Origin: JBFWUM01 sp050247255 | Lineage (GTDB): Bacteria > Acidobacteriota > Vicinamibacteria > Vicinamibacterales > UBA2999 | Reading direction: 5' to 3' | Assembly: GCA_050247255.1 (NCBI GenBank) | Contig: JBFWUM010000018.1 | Coordinates: 1 to 64,000 of the forward strand | Length of the DNA stretch: 64,000 bases | Part shown: piece by piece, positions 34,501 to 43,600 of the stretch | Position numbering within the stretch: position 1 is the stretch's first letter | How the letters are laid out: each line of letters begins with the position of its first letter | Program-made: the position numbers and the translations under genes | Notes under the pieces: model-generated | Databases searched by the model: none | What the model was told of the DNA's origin: nothing | What the model saw: only the letters and a program-made list of their open reading frames with translations

Positions 34501-36018
34501 GGCCGCGCGCCACACGTCGGGCTCGATCTCGAACGGGACGTCGAAGGTGAGCCCGACGTTGTTCTGCGCGCTCTCGGTGTTGGCCAGCGCGTCGACGTAG
34601 ATGTCGCGCTGCATGGGCACGAGCGGCAGGACCTGCTCGAAGACACCCGGCTCGAGCGCCAGGGCCTCGAACAGCTCCTCCTGCGTCGCCAGCGCCAGTG
34701 ATGAGATGGGGGCGTCTGGCGTCGCGCACATCGCGTCGAGGATGCGCACGAGCTGCGCCATCATCCGCGCCACGGTCTCCGGCTCGAACAGCGCGCTGTT
34801 GTAGATCATGTTGCCGCCGAGGCCATCGGGCGTCTCGGTCAGCAGCAGCATCAGGTCGTAGCGCGTGTGCATGCACTCGACGAGCAGCGGTTCCACGTCG
34901 AGCCCGGGCAGCCCGCGCGGGCCGGCCGCGAAGTTTTGCAGCGCGAAGGTCGCCTGGACCAGCGGCTCGTAGGCCGGGTCACGGTCGAACGAGATCGCGT
35001 CCATCAGCGCGTCGAGCGAGAAGTCCTGGTTGGAGAAGGCGTCGAGCACCGTGCGGCGGGCATCGACGACCGCGTCGCGCAGCGTGGCTGACGGATCCAC
35101 GCGGAAGCGGAGCACCAGCGCGTTGACGAAGAAGCCGATGAGCGGCTCGAGCTCTCCCTGCGTCCGCCCGGCCGCCGGAATGCCAACGAGCACGTCGCGC
35201 TGGCCGCTGTAGCGCGCCAGCAGCAGCGCGTACGCCGTGATGCAGGTCATGAACAGCGTCACGCCGTTCGCCTTGCAGAACGCGCGCACCGCGTCCGTCG
35301 TTCGATCGGGCACCGTGAACTGGCACGCCGCGGCATCGAAGGTCTGTGTCGCCGGCCGCGGCCGATCGGTCGGGAGCCGCAGGATTCCGCGATGGCCGCG
35401 CAGCTGCTCCAGCCAGTAGCGCCGCTGCGGCTCCAGTTCGCCGCTCAACATGCGGCTGCGGTGCCAGTGGGCGTAGTCGGCGTACTGAATGGGCAGCGGC
35501 GGCAGGCGGGGCTCGCGTCTCTCGGCAGCGGCGGCCCATAACTCGGCGAACTCGCCGCACAGGACGCCCAGCGACCACCCGTCAGAGATTGAGTGGTGCA
35601 TCGCCAGCATCAGGGCATGGTCGTCGGCCGCCAGCCGCCACAGCTCCGGCCGGAACAGCGGGCCCGCGGCGAGATCGAACGGGCGGGCCGCAGCGGCGCG
35701 CAGCTCCCGCCGCAGCGCCGCCTGGCGCATCTCCGGCGGGAGGCCGCTCAGGTCGGTGAGCGGCACCTCGAGCTCGCCCGCCGGATGAATCACCTGCACG
35801 GGCTCCGTGTCGCGGCTCGTCAACGTGGTGCGCAGCACCTCGTGGCGCTCGACGATGGCCGCCAGGATCCGACGCACCCCGTCGGCATCGAGCGGCCCGT
35901 GCAGCCGGAACGCCGCCGGAATGTTGAACATCGTCGTGCCCGGGTCCATCTGGTCGAGGAACCAGAGGCGCTGCTGCGCCGGGGACATCGGCAGCACGAA
36001 GGTGCCGGGATTGCTCAC
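31510..36018 (-). CDS. NRPS B: C-C-A-T
   Basis: 1502 residues from the GTG at 36018, which overlaps the TGA of the carbamoyltransferase gene. Domains: C (HHSISDGWS near 143); a second, divergent C (HHMLLDG near 597); A (YTSGSTGAPKGAG near 1053); T (IGGHSLLAARV near 1437). Ends with DLGEAELERLLSDEGV, a helical tail that could dock to the N-terminus of NRPS A. The A-domain code by eye is D-L-K-N-F-G-T-D-V-K, which I cannot match to a known residue. Two C domains in a row are unusual; the second keeps the catalytic His. Between residues 672 and 680 lies the peptide EPGASAP, encoded by a TGAA-loop palindrome. Confidence 0.94.
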   Translation of the reverse strand: MSNPGTFVLPMSPAQQRLWFLDQMDPGTTMFNIPAAFRLHGPLDADGVRRILAAIVERHEVLRTTLTSRDTEPVQVIHPAGELEVPLTDLSGLPPEMRQAALRRELRAAAARPFDLAAGPLFRPELWRLAADDHALMLAMHHSISDGWSLGVLCGEFAELWAAAAERREPRLPPLPIQYADYAHWHRSRMLSGELEPQRRYWLEQLRGHRGILRLPTDRPRPATQTFDAAACQFTVPDRTTDAVRAFCKANGVTLFMTCITAYALLLARYSGQRDVLVGIPAAGRTQGELEPLIGFFVNALVLRFRVDPSATLRDAVVDARRTVLDAFSNQDFSLDALMDAISFDRDPAYEPLVQATFALQNFAAGPRGLPGLDVEPLLVECMHTRYDLMLLLTETPDGLGGNMIYNSALFEPETVARMMAQLVRILDAMCATPDAPISSLALATQEELFEALALEPGVFEQVLPLVPMQRDIYVDALANTESAQNNVGLTFDVPFEIEPDVWRAAAQALADTQPVMRTRMRAATAPYLDTAYQCVRHADTADVEVIDMTGATSEAIQDRIRDIVRRPYDPHGVLVRHVLVKTAPGRWTAGFANHHMLLDGIASVQAAASVAAEYSRRTGGSVVPETLAPTRFHEAVGALREAADTRELLSWWREALAGVTPLSSPAGLRPEPGASAPVDSSPVVDRATLPPELWRDIRKAARQRRVTPQILMKCAFAIVADAHCRTEGDLLIQEFLAGRPSGHAAALGCYYQGLPFVVPRRCLGEGADVTSLVAHARDWQKTAGARAGISLLEQRRLAPPGPVSLLFNFITAKLTVPVGEHVAEISRLTPYADGSLQFEVSAVGDEVMLGLVYDPRIVAECRFLDRVLEVLRVIAGGAEQLADIPLLLPGEAPGTAAPRRVEFRSIPVLIADQAARTPDAAAIIQGDEVVRYADAVAEATRVAQMLAAQGIGPGDLVGVCLERSPRMIIAVLAVLQAGAAYVPMDAAYPEGRLRHMAADARCRVILTQACLADRFDDAGSRLVLLDRDVAVAGHERPLPARTPDSLFYVLYTSGSTGAPKGAGVTDGGEWNLVQWYAREFGIDARDRFLVISAFGFDLTQKNFFAALTTGAAIVLPPGTEFEPDRVLETAARHHATIVNCAPGAFYSLLDDPSRFGDLSSVRHVFLGGEPIRVGRMRQWLESPSCRAQVVNTYGPTECTDVVSFFRLEDPLAFADREVPLGAPVDNVTLHVVDECGRALPPYGLGELCIAGVCVGPGYWQNAELTARAFVPNAFGDGLMYRTGDLAYRLPDGTPVYLGRRDTQVKVRGLRIELGEIESALADASGLPEWNVIAVDDTLVACVRTDGEPPSAADLRRQLASRLPEYMIPPVVVAVDAWPLSPNGKVDRGALARLPRGAADVPLVPPEGETERAIARIWSEVLERPAIGREESFFAIGGHSLLAARVTARLRTEMGVDLPLRAMFEAPTVAAFAARLDEALLLEAVGDLGEAELERLLSDEGV
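33984..34001. repeat. TGAA-loop palindrome inside NRPS B
   Basis: CCGGCGC-TGAA-GCGCCGG: 7-bp perfect stem, followed by GCTCC as in the other copies. Encodes PGASAP in the linker region of the second C domain. Confidence 0.8.
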
Positions 36019-38018
36019 GCGGCGGAGCCTCCAACCGGCGACACCTGCACGTACCGATCGCTCCACAGCGATGCGAGCTCGCCAAGGATCGTGTCGTCGG
36101 CGGCGATGCCGAGCGTGGCCAGGACGTCGCGCAAGGGTGTCGCCTTGTCGGCCGCTTCGAGCACCCGGTAGGCAAGCGGCGAGATGCCGGAACTGCGGGT
36201 CTCGTCGTAGTTGCGCACCACCGCGTGCTGCGCGGTGCGGGCACCGTCAACCGTCATGGTGTGCGAGGCGACGAGGCGGGTGCTCGGGTTCAGCCACAGC
36301 CGGCAGTCGAGGAACGGGCCGGCTGAAGCCTCGCGCTTCCACGCCAGATGATCGCCGATGACCAGGTAGTTCAGCCCGGACGTGAGGAAGCAGGTGATCG
36401 CCTCCGCCGCCGTGTTCACGATCGGCTCCACGTTGTTGTTGAACGACGTGTTGAGCAGCATCGGCACGCCGGTCCGGCGGCCGAACGCCTCGATCAGGTC
36501 GTAATAGCGCTGATTCGTCTCCCGGCTCACCGTCTGCAGGCGCGCGCTGCCGTCCACGTGCGTGATAGCGCCAAGCGTGCTGCGCCACTCCTCGCGCACC
36601 TGCAGCACGGTGGACATGAACGGGAACCGGTCCTGCTCCTCCGGCACCTCGAAGAAGTCGCGGACCCGCTCCTCGATGACGGACGGCGCGAACGGCCGGT
36701 AAGCCTCGCGCTTCTTGATCATCGCGTTGATGGTGTCCTTGTGCGACGCCAGGCGCGGGTCGGCGATGATGCTGCGGTTGCCAAGCGCCCGCGGTCCGTA
36801 TTCGGTCCGCCCCTGGACCCAGCCGATCACGGCGCCGTCAGCAAGCAGCGCGGCCGTCTCGTCAAACGGATCCGCCATTTCGCGGAAGTCGAGAAAGCCG
36901 CCCCACGCCCTCAGCAGGCACGCCACCGCCGGCTTTTCCTCGACGGCCGTTCCCCAGAACGTGTGCTGCAGCCGCGTCTTCGGCAGCGAGGGACTCATCT
37001 CGTGGGCCACGGCCAGGGCGCATCCGATCGCGCAACCGGCATCATCTGCGGCCGGCTGCACGAAGATGTCGCGGAACAGCCCGCTGCGCCAGAGCTTCCC
37101 CATCATGCTGCTGTTCTGCGCGACGCCGCCGGCCAGCGCCAGGTTCTCGTGGCCGGTCGCCTCCTGGTAGCGCCGCAGGATGTGAAAGACGATCGTCTCG
37201 AGCGACTCCTGCAGCGCCGCCGACAGGTCCTTGTGGAGCTGCGTAAACGGCTCGCCGCGCCGGCGCGGTTGCAGCACCTTGTGCAGCTCGAGGATCCGCT
37301 CGTTGTAGAGCACGTACTCGCCGTTGGGCAGCAGCGAGTAGAAGCTGTCGAACAGGCCGCGGTAACGCGACGGATCGCCGTACGGCGCGAGCCCCATCAC
37401 CTTGTATTCGTCGTAGATGCGGTAGCCGAGGAAGCCGATGACGCGCGTGTAGTAGTTGCCGAGGCTGTAATGCTGCGGCCGCGCCGCCAGCACGTTCAGC
37501 TCCCTGCCCCGCCCGTCCAGCACCATCGTCGACACGCTTTCGCCGACCCCGTCCATCGACAGCACCAGCGCGTCCTCGGCGCCGCAGAGCGCAAAGGCAC
37601 TCACCGCGTGGGCCATGTGGTGGCTGACGAAGCGGAACCGCTCGGCCGGCGGCCGGTAGCCGAAGTCGCGCTCGCACACGTCCTGGAGCGTGGCCCGCAC
37701 ACCGCGGAACGGTCCGAGGTGCGGACGCTCGAGGCAGTAGCGCAGGAAGAACTCGTCGAGGAACGCCTCGGTGGCGTAATAGGCGAAGTAGTCGACCTCG
37801 TCGATGCGCAGGCCGCTCCGCTCGAGGCAGAAGCGGATCGCGTTCGCCGGCGCCTTGTTGGTGTGCTTGATCCGGTTCAGCCGCTCTTCTTCGATCCCGG
37901 CGACGATCTCGCCGTCGCGAACCAGCACCGCGGCCGCGTCGTGCGCAAAGTCGATCGGAAAGCCGTAATGCGACTCGTGCGTCTGGTCGAAGCCGCCGGT
38001 GAAACCAATGATGTTCAT
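36015..38018 (-). CDS. NodU/CmcH-family carbamoyltransferase
   Basis: 667 residues from the ATG at 38018. These enzymes transfer a carbamoyl group from carbamoyl phosphate through carbamoyl-AMP to a hydroxyl. Signatures: FAHDAAAVLVRDGEIVAGIEEERLNRIKH near the start, FVSHHMAHAVSAF, LSMDGVGE, NYYTRVIGFLGY, EYKVMGLAPYG, LAGGVAQNS, GRTEYGPRALGNRSIIADPR and PMLLNTSFN. Length beyond about 580 is extended by a C-terminal stretch with helical character. It overlaps both flanking NRPS genes by 4 bp (ATGA and GTGA), so it is an integral tailoring step. Likely targets are the Thr side chain or a hydroxyl added by the oxygenase (inference). Confidence 0.95.
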   Translation of the reverse strand: MNIIGFTGGFDQTHESHYGFPIDFAHDAAAVLVRDGEIVAGIEEERLNRIKHTNKAPANAIRFCLERSGLRIDEVDYFAYYATEAFLDEFFLRYCLERPHLGPFRGVRATLQDVCERDFGYRPPAERFRFVSHHMAHAVSAFALCGAEDALVLSMDGVGESVSTMVLDGRGRELNVLAARPQHYSLGNYYTRVIGFLGYRIYDEYKVMGLAPYGDPSRYRGLFDSFYSLLPNGEYVLYNERILELHKVLQPRRRGEPFTQLHKDLSAALQESLETIVFHILRRYQEATGHENLALAGGVAQNSSMMGKLWRSGLFRDIFVQPAADDAGCAIGCALAVAHEMSPSLPKTRLQHTFWGTAVEEKPAVACLLRAWGGFLDFREMADPFDETAALLADGAVIGWVQGRTEYGPRALGNRSIIADPRLASHKDTINAMIKKREAYRPFAPSVIEERVRDFFEVPEEQDRFPFMSTVLQVREEWRSTLGAITHVDGSARLQTVSRETNQRYYDLIEAFGRRTGVPMLLNTSFNNNVEPIVNTAAEAITCFLTSGLNYLVIGDHLAWKREASAGPFLDCRLWLNPSTRLVASHTMTVDGARTAQHAVVRNYDETRSSGISPLAYRVLEAADKATPLRDVLATLGIAADDTILGELASLWSDRYVQVSPVGGSAA

Positions 38019-40615
38019 CGTGTTGTCGTCTCGCGGGCCACGCGGGTGATGGTCGACGCTGCCGGCTTCGTCTCGCGCAGTCCGGCCACGAGCGTCGCCA
38101 GCGACTCGAGCGTCGGCGCCTCGAAGAACGCCGCGATCGGCACGTCCACCTTCAACTCGGCCCGAATCCGCGACACCGCGGTGCTCGCGGTCAACGAGTG
38201 GCCGCCGAGCTCGAAGAAGTTGTCCTGGCGCCCTACGGCGGCAACGCCCAGCGTCGCCTGCCAGATGGCGGCGAGCTGTGTCTCCAACTCGCCCGACGGC
38301 GCGCTGAACGTGCGGCCGAAGCCCATGCCGGAACGCGTCGGCGCCGGCAGCGCCGCGCGATTCAGCTTGCCGTTTGGCGTCATCGGGAAGGCGTCGACGA
38401 TGACGAAGGCGGACGGGATCATGTACGCCGGCAGCCGGCGGCGCAGGTGGTTGCGGACGTCGAGTTCCAGCGACCGCGGCGCGGACGGAGCGGCGAGGTA
38501 CCCGATCAGCCGGCGGTCGCCTGTGCCCTCGTCCTGGTGGACGGTGACGAACGCATCGACGACGCCCTGGCACGTCCGCAGCGCCGCCTCGACCTCGCCA
38601 GGCTCGATGCGGAAGCCGCGCAGCTTGACCTGGGCATCGCGCCGGCCAACGAACTCGATGTCGCCGTCCAGGTTGCGGCGAACGACATCCCCCGTGCGAT
38701 AGAGACGGCCGCCATCGCCCGCCAACGGGTGCGGCACGAACGCCTGCGCCGTCAGCTCCGTCCGGTTGTGGTAGCCGAGCGCCAACCCGTCGCCACCGAT
38801 GAACAGCTCTCCCAACGCGCCGGCCGGCTGGACGCCGCCATGCCTCCCGATGACAAAGGCCATGGTGTTCGCAATGGGTCGCCCGATCGGCACGGTCACG
38901 CCCTCACCGACCTCGCGCGCCTCGTGCCACGTGGCGAACGTGCCGGTTTCCGTGGGGCCGTACACGTGCAGCAGTCGCTTCGGCCCGCCGCGGGCGATGA
39001 TGCGCTTCACCCACGCCGGGTCGACCAGCTCGCCACCGAACAGCACCGCGTCGAGCGTCGAGAAGGCGTCGGGCACCTCACGCGCCACCTGGTTGAACAG
39101 CGCCGTCGTCAGGAACATCGCGGTGATGCCGCGGCCCTTCAGCTCGCGCGCCAGCACCGCCGGTGTGAGCGCGACCTCGCGGCCGAGCGGGTGCAGCTCT
39201 GCCCCGTTCAACAGCGCGCCCCAGATCTCGAAGGACGCCGCGTCGAAGGCGACGTTCGACACGTGGGCCACACGGTCCGCCGGGCCAAGCTGCACGTAGT
39301 CGGTCCTCAGCACCAGGCGCAGCAGCGCGCGATGCGGCATGCAGACGGCCTTGGGGGTTCCGGTCGAACCGGACGTGTAGTAGAGGACAACCTCGTCATT
39401 GCGGCCGCGGCCAACGTCCAGCGGCGCGTCCGACTGCGCGGCGATCGCCGCGGCGTCACGGTCCGGCGCAATGCGCTGCACCGATGGCACGCGCACCTGG
39501 GTCGCCGTCATCGCCACCACGGTCTTCACGCCGGCATCGTCGAGGACGAATGCCACGCGGTCCTGCGGCGTCTCGGGGTCGAGCGGCACGTAGGCGGCCC
39601 CCGCCTTGACGATGGCGAGGATGGATTCGATCAGTGCCGGCGAGCGCTCGAGCAGGGTGGCGACGCGATCGCCCGGTCGCACACCGGCATCGACCAGGTG
39701 CCGCGCCAGCTGGTTCGAGCGGCGATCAAGGTCCGCATAGCCGACGGTCGGCTCACCAGCCAGCGCGGTCCGCGTCGCGTGTGCCTTCGCGGCCGCCGCA
39801 AACGCCTCGGCCAGGTTGTCGAAGGGATAGTCGGGACGCCTGCCGGTGCCAGCCGCGACAATCTCGCGACACTCCTCTGGCGACAGCATTTCGATGGAGC
39901 CAACAGGCATCGCCGGCGACGCCACGGCGTTCCGCAGGAACTGCTCGAGGTGCCGCGCGAGCGACGTGACGTGTCGGGTCGAGTACGCGTTCGCGTTGTA
40001 CTGCAGCTCGAGCCGCAGTTGCGCTCCAGGGTCAGCCAGGAGCAAGAGATCGTACCCGGTCGGCTCACTCGACTCGACGACGGCAACCTGGACGCCGGCG
40101 TCGTCCGAGGCAACGGGCGCCACCGGATAGTTTTCGAAGACCACGAGGTGGCGAATCAGGTCCCGTCGCAGCCCGGTCTGCGCCTGCACGTCCGCCAGCT
40201 TCGATGCGTGGTGCGGCTGCGAGTCGAGCGCCTGCTGCTGGAGGCGGGCCAGCAGGTCGGCGAAGGATTCGCGATCCGACCAGGTCACCCGGACCGGAAC
40301 CGTGTTGATCAGCAGCCCGGCGATGCGCTCCACGTCGGGGACCTCCGGCGATCGGCCGGAGACCACCGCGCCGAACACCACGTCCGCCGTGTCGGCGTAA
40401 CGGCCGCANNNNNNNNNNNNNNNNNNNNNNNNNNNNNNNNNNNNNNNNNNNNNNNNNNNNNNNNNNNNNNNNNNNNNNNNNNNNNNNNNNNNNNNNNNNN
40501 NNNNNNNNTCGGTGTAGGCCACGCTGGCCGGATCCTGCCGCGCGTGAAACAGCATCCCCTCCTGCATGGGCGAGAGGGGGCAGATGTCTTTCAGGTCTTC
40601 CCGCTTAATCGTCAT
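38015..40615 (-). CDS. NRPS C: C-A-T, sequence gap in the C domain
   Basis: About 866 codons as assembled. Begins with MTIKREDLKDICPLSPMQEGMLFH, an acceptor (COM-like) docking segment followed by a C domain of the type that takes D-residues. The C domain is broken by the run of Ns, which removes its HHxxxDG motif; the text resumes at VVFGAVVSGRSPEVPDVERI. A (TSGSTGTPKA near 414 in assembled numbering): code by eye D-A-F-F-L-G-V-T-F-K, isoleucine/valine-like. T: FFELGGHSL near 801. The ATG overlaps the end of NRPS D by 11 bp and the stop overlaps the carbamoyltransferase start. Confidence 0.9.
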   Translation of the reverse strand: MTIKREDLKDICPLSPMQEGMLFHARQDPASVAYTXXXXXXXXXXXXXXXXXXXXXXXXXXXXXXXXXXCGRYADTADVVFGAVVSGRSPEVPDVERIAGLLINTVPVRVTWSDRESFADLLARLQQQALDSQPHHASKLADVQAQTGLRRDLIRHLVVFENYPVAPVASDDAGVQVAVVESSEPTGYDLLLLADPGAQLRLELQYNANAYSTRHVTSLARHLEQFLRNAVASPAMPVGSIEMLSPEECREIVAAGTGRRPDYPFDNLAEAFAAAAKAHATRTALAGEPTVGYADLDRRSNQLARHLVDAGVRPGDRVATLLERSPALIESILAIVKAGAAYVPLDPETPQDRVAFVLDDAGVKTVVAMTATQVRVPSVQRIAPDRDAAAIAAQSDAPLDVGRGRNDEVVLYYTSGSTGTPKAVCMPHRALLRLVLRTDYVQLGPADRVAHVSNVAFDAASFEIWGALLNGAELHPLGREVALTPAVLARELKGRGITAMFLTTALFNQVAREVPDAFSTLDAVLFGGELVDPAWVKRIIARGGPKRLLHVYGPTETGTFATWHEAREVGEGVTVPIGRPIANTMAFVIGRHGGVQPAGALGELFIGGDGLALGYHNRTELTAQAFVPHPLAGDGGRLYRTGDVVRRNLDGDIEFVGRRDAQVKLRGFRIEPGEVEAALRTCQGVVDAFVTVHQDEGTGDRRLIGYLAAPSAPRSLELDVRNHLRRRLPAYMIPSAFVIVDAFPMTPNGKLNRAALPAPTRSGMGFGRTFSAPSGELETQLAAIWQATLGVAAVGRQDNFFELGGHSLTASTAVSRIRAELKVDVPIAAFFEAPTLESLATLVAGLRETKPAASTITRVARETTTR
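40409..40508. other. Assembly gap (100 Ns)
   Basis: Exactly 100 Ns, the usual scaffold placeholder. A normal C domain needs about 300 residues between LSPMQEGM and the VVSGR block; only 34 codons are present, so roughly 0.8 kb is missing. Confidence 0.95.
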
Positions 40616-43600
40616 CAAACAACCCGTCGAGGTCCTGGAGCGTCAGCCCCTTGTGCGTGAGGTCGGCCGGCGTCAGCTCCGGCGCCCGGCGGCCCAGGCA
40701 GTGCGCGACGACGGCGCGCAGTTCTTCGTCGGCCGCGTCACGCAGTCGCCGCATGGCCGCGCGCTCAACTGCAGCGTCGAACGTGAAAGCCACCGTCAGC
40801 GCACCGGCGGCGATCATCGCGCCGATCTCCAGCGCGAACGGGCGCGGTCCCTGCGGGCTGGCCGCCGGGCCTGTCCGCTCATTGGATGGCGAGAACAGGC
40901 GGTCCGTGCCGCCATCGAGTTCGCCGAGATAGTTGAACGACGCGGCTGGCCGCGCCGACAGCGCGCGAACGCCCGCGCCGGACGTGAGGTAGCGGAGGAC
41001 GCCATAGCCGGCGCCCGACGATGGCACACGGCGCAGGGTCTCTTTCACCTCGCGGATTCGATCGTGGACCGGCCGATCGCGCAGGTCGATGGCGACGGGG
41101 TACAGGGCCGTGAACCATCCGGCGGTCCGGCTCACGTCAACGGCATCGAGGCTGTCACGCCCGTGCCCTTCCAGGGCGATGAGCATGGTCTCGCGCCCGG
41201 TCGATCGGCCGAGGGCGCGGCTTGCCGCGGTCAGGAGCAGCTCGCCGACGTTGGTCTGATATGCGTCGCACGCGCGCTTCAAATCCGCGGTATCAGACGC
41301 GCTCCAGTCGAATCGCTCCTCGACGGCGTCGGCATACACCCCGCGGCGTCCCAACTGAGGCTCGAGCGTATCCGCGGCAGCTTCCACCTGGATCCACAGC
41401 GGCCGTTCGCGGTCGAACGCGCCGCCTGCAGCCGCCGCATGCTGGGCCCTGGCCCAGTCCTCGTACGAATCGGTCGCGGACAGCAGCGGTGTGCCAGCCA
41501 GCGCCGCGTCGAGATCCTCCAGCAGGATGCGCCACGTCACGCCGTCAACCGCGAGGTGATGCGCGGCAAGGAACAGGCGATCGGCATCACGCCAGCGGTA
41601 CAGGACGGCGCGGAAGACCGGCCCGTCCGAGAGGTGCATGGCTCGCTGCTCGACAGCTGAATGCTGATACATGGCATCCGCCGCGCCGTCGTCCGCGCGG
41701 AGATCGACGAGGGAGAACGGCACCGGCGCGCCAGGCCTGGCCACCTGCTGATGCCATGAGCCGTCCACGGCGCGGTGGAAACGCAGCCGGAGCGAGGCGT
41801 GGGCGTCGACAAGCGTCTGCAGCGCCGCGCGAAGCGCGTCCGCGTCGAGCCGCCGCGAGCACCGCAGGAGCAGCGACTGGTTGTAGTGCGCGGGATCGGC
41901 CGGGTGCTCCTCGAAGAAGCGCCGCTGGATAGCGGTCAACGGGAACGGTGCGTGGGCCGGCTGAAGCCGGCCCCCGCCGGTGTCGCGATCGACGCGCTTC
42001 TCGTGCGGGCGCAGGCGCGGCGCCAGCTCGGCGACGGTCGGATACTGGAAGACGTCCTTGAGGTCGAGCGTCATCCCCTTCGCGCGCAGGCGCGCGAGCA
42101 CCTGGATCGACTTGATCGAGTCGCCGCCGAGCGCGAGGAACCGGTCGTGCCGACCGATCCGGTCGACCCCCAGGACGTCGCTCCACACCGATGCCAGGAG
42201 CGACTCGCCTGCGGTCTGCGCCGGCTCAGTCTCGACGCGAGCCTCGCGCCGCCGGGCATCGCGCCGGGCGCGCAACGCCGCGGTGTCGAGCTTGCCGTGC
42301 GCCGTCAGCGGCAGCGCGTCGGCCACGAGAATCGTCGCCGGCACGGCATACTCGGGCAGCAGCAGCCCAAGCCGCTCGCGCACCGCCTGCTCGTCGAGGG
42401 GGCCGACCGTGCAGGCGAGCAACGAAGCCGTCTCGCTGCTGGTGTCGGCAACCACCACGGCTTGCTCAACACCATCGATCGAGAGCAGGGCGCGCTGCAC
42501 TTCCCCAAGCTCGATGCGGTGGCCGCGGATCTTCACCTGATCGTCATTGCGCCCGGCAAAGTAGAGCGCGCCCGAGGCGTCGCGCCATGCGAGATCGCCG
42601 CTGCGATACAGCCGCCCGGGGCCCGTAAACCGATCGTCGACGAAACGCGCCCGCGTCAGCTCAGGCCGATCCAGGTAGCCGCGACAGACGCCGGTGCCGC
42701 CGACGAGCATTTCGCCGGGCGCCCCGACAGGCTGCGGGTTGAGGTGCCGGTCGCACACGTAGACGGTCGTCTCGGGCAGCGGGCGGCCGATGGGGCTCCG
42801 CCGATCGCCGCCATCGATATCCGCCTGCGTCAACCGTCGGTAGGTGACATGCACCGTCGTCTCGGTGATGCCGTACATGTTGACCAGGGCAACCGTCTCG
42901 GGCGAATACCGCGGGGCCCACGGCCGCAGCGCGCCTGGTTCCAGCCGGTCGCCGCCGAAGATGACCACCCGCAGATGCTCGCCCAGCGTGTGTACCGCTG
43001 CCTGCTTCTCGAGCGCCGCCAGGTTGTAGAACGCGAGCGGCGTCTGGTTGAGCACCGTGACCCGATGACGCGCCAGCAGATCACGGAACGCCGGCACATC
43101 ACGGACAGCGTCGCGCGTGGGCACGACCAGGCGGCCTCCGTACAGCAACGCGCCGTAGATCTCCCACACCGAGAAATCGAAGCTCAGCGCGTGCGCCATC
43201 ACCCACACGTCGTCCGGACCGAAGTCGAAATCGAACCGGTCGTTGACGAGCAGCCGGACGACATTGCGGTGGGTGACCAGGCACCCCTTGGGCGTGCCGG
43301 TGGATCCCGAGGTGTAGATGACATACGCCACCGCGTCCGGGTCGATAGCCCCGCGGACGTCGCGGTCGTCCACACGCGGCAGCGCCTCAACCTCGATCGA
43401 TGGCCTGTCGCCGGGCGGCAGGCTCTCGCGATCACGAGACGAGGTCAACACGGCAACCGCTCGCGAGTCCTCGAGCAGGAAGCGAACGCGCTCCACGGGG
43501 TAACGCGGATCGATCGGCACGTACGCGCAGCCGGCCTCGAGGATGCCGAGGATGCTGACGATGGATTCCACCGACGGCTGCAGGTAGACGGCCACGCGGC

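Noticed and set aside
31510..36018. Assigning a substrate to the A domain of NRPS B
   Set aside because: The by-eye code (D-L-K-N-F-G-T-D-V-K) does not match a residue I can name with confidence.
36316..36336. GGGCCGGCTGAAGCC in the carbamoyltransferase gene as another TGAA palindrome
   Set aside because: The right arm does not continue the complement (GCCTCGCG); chance similarity.
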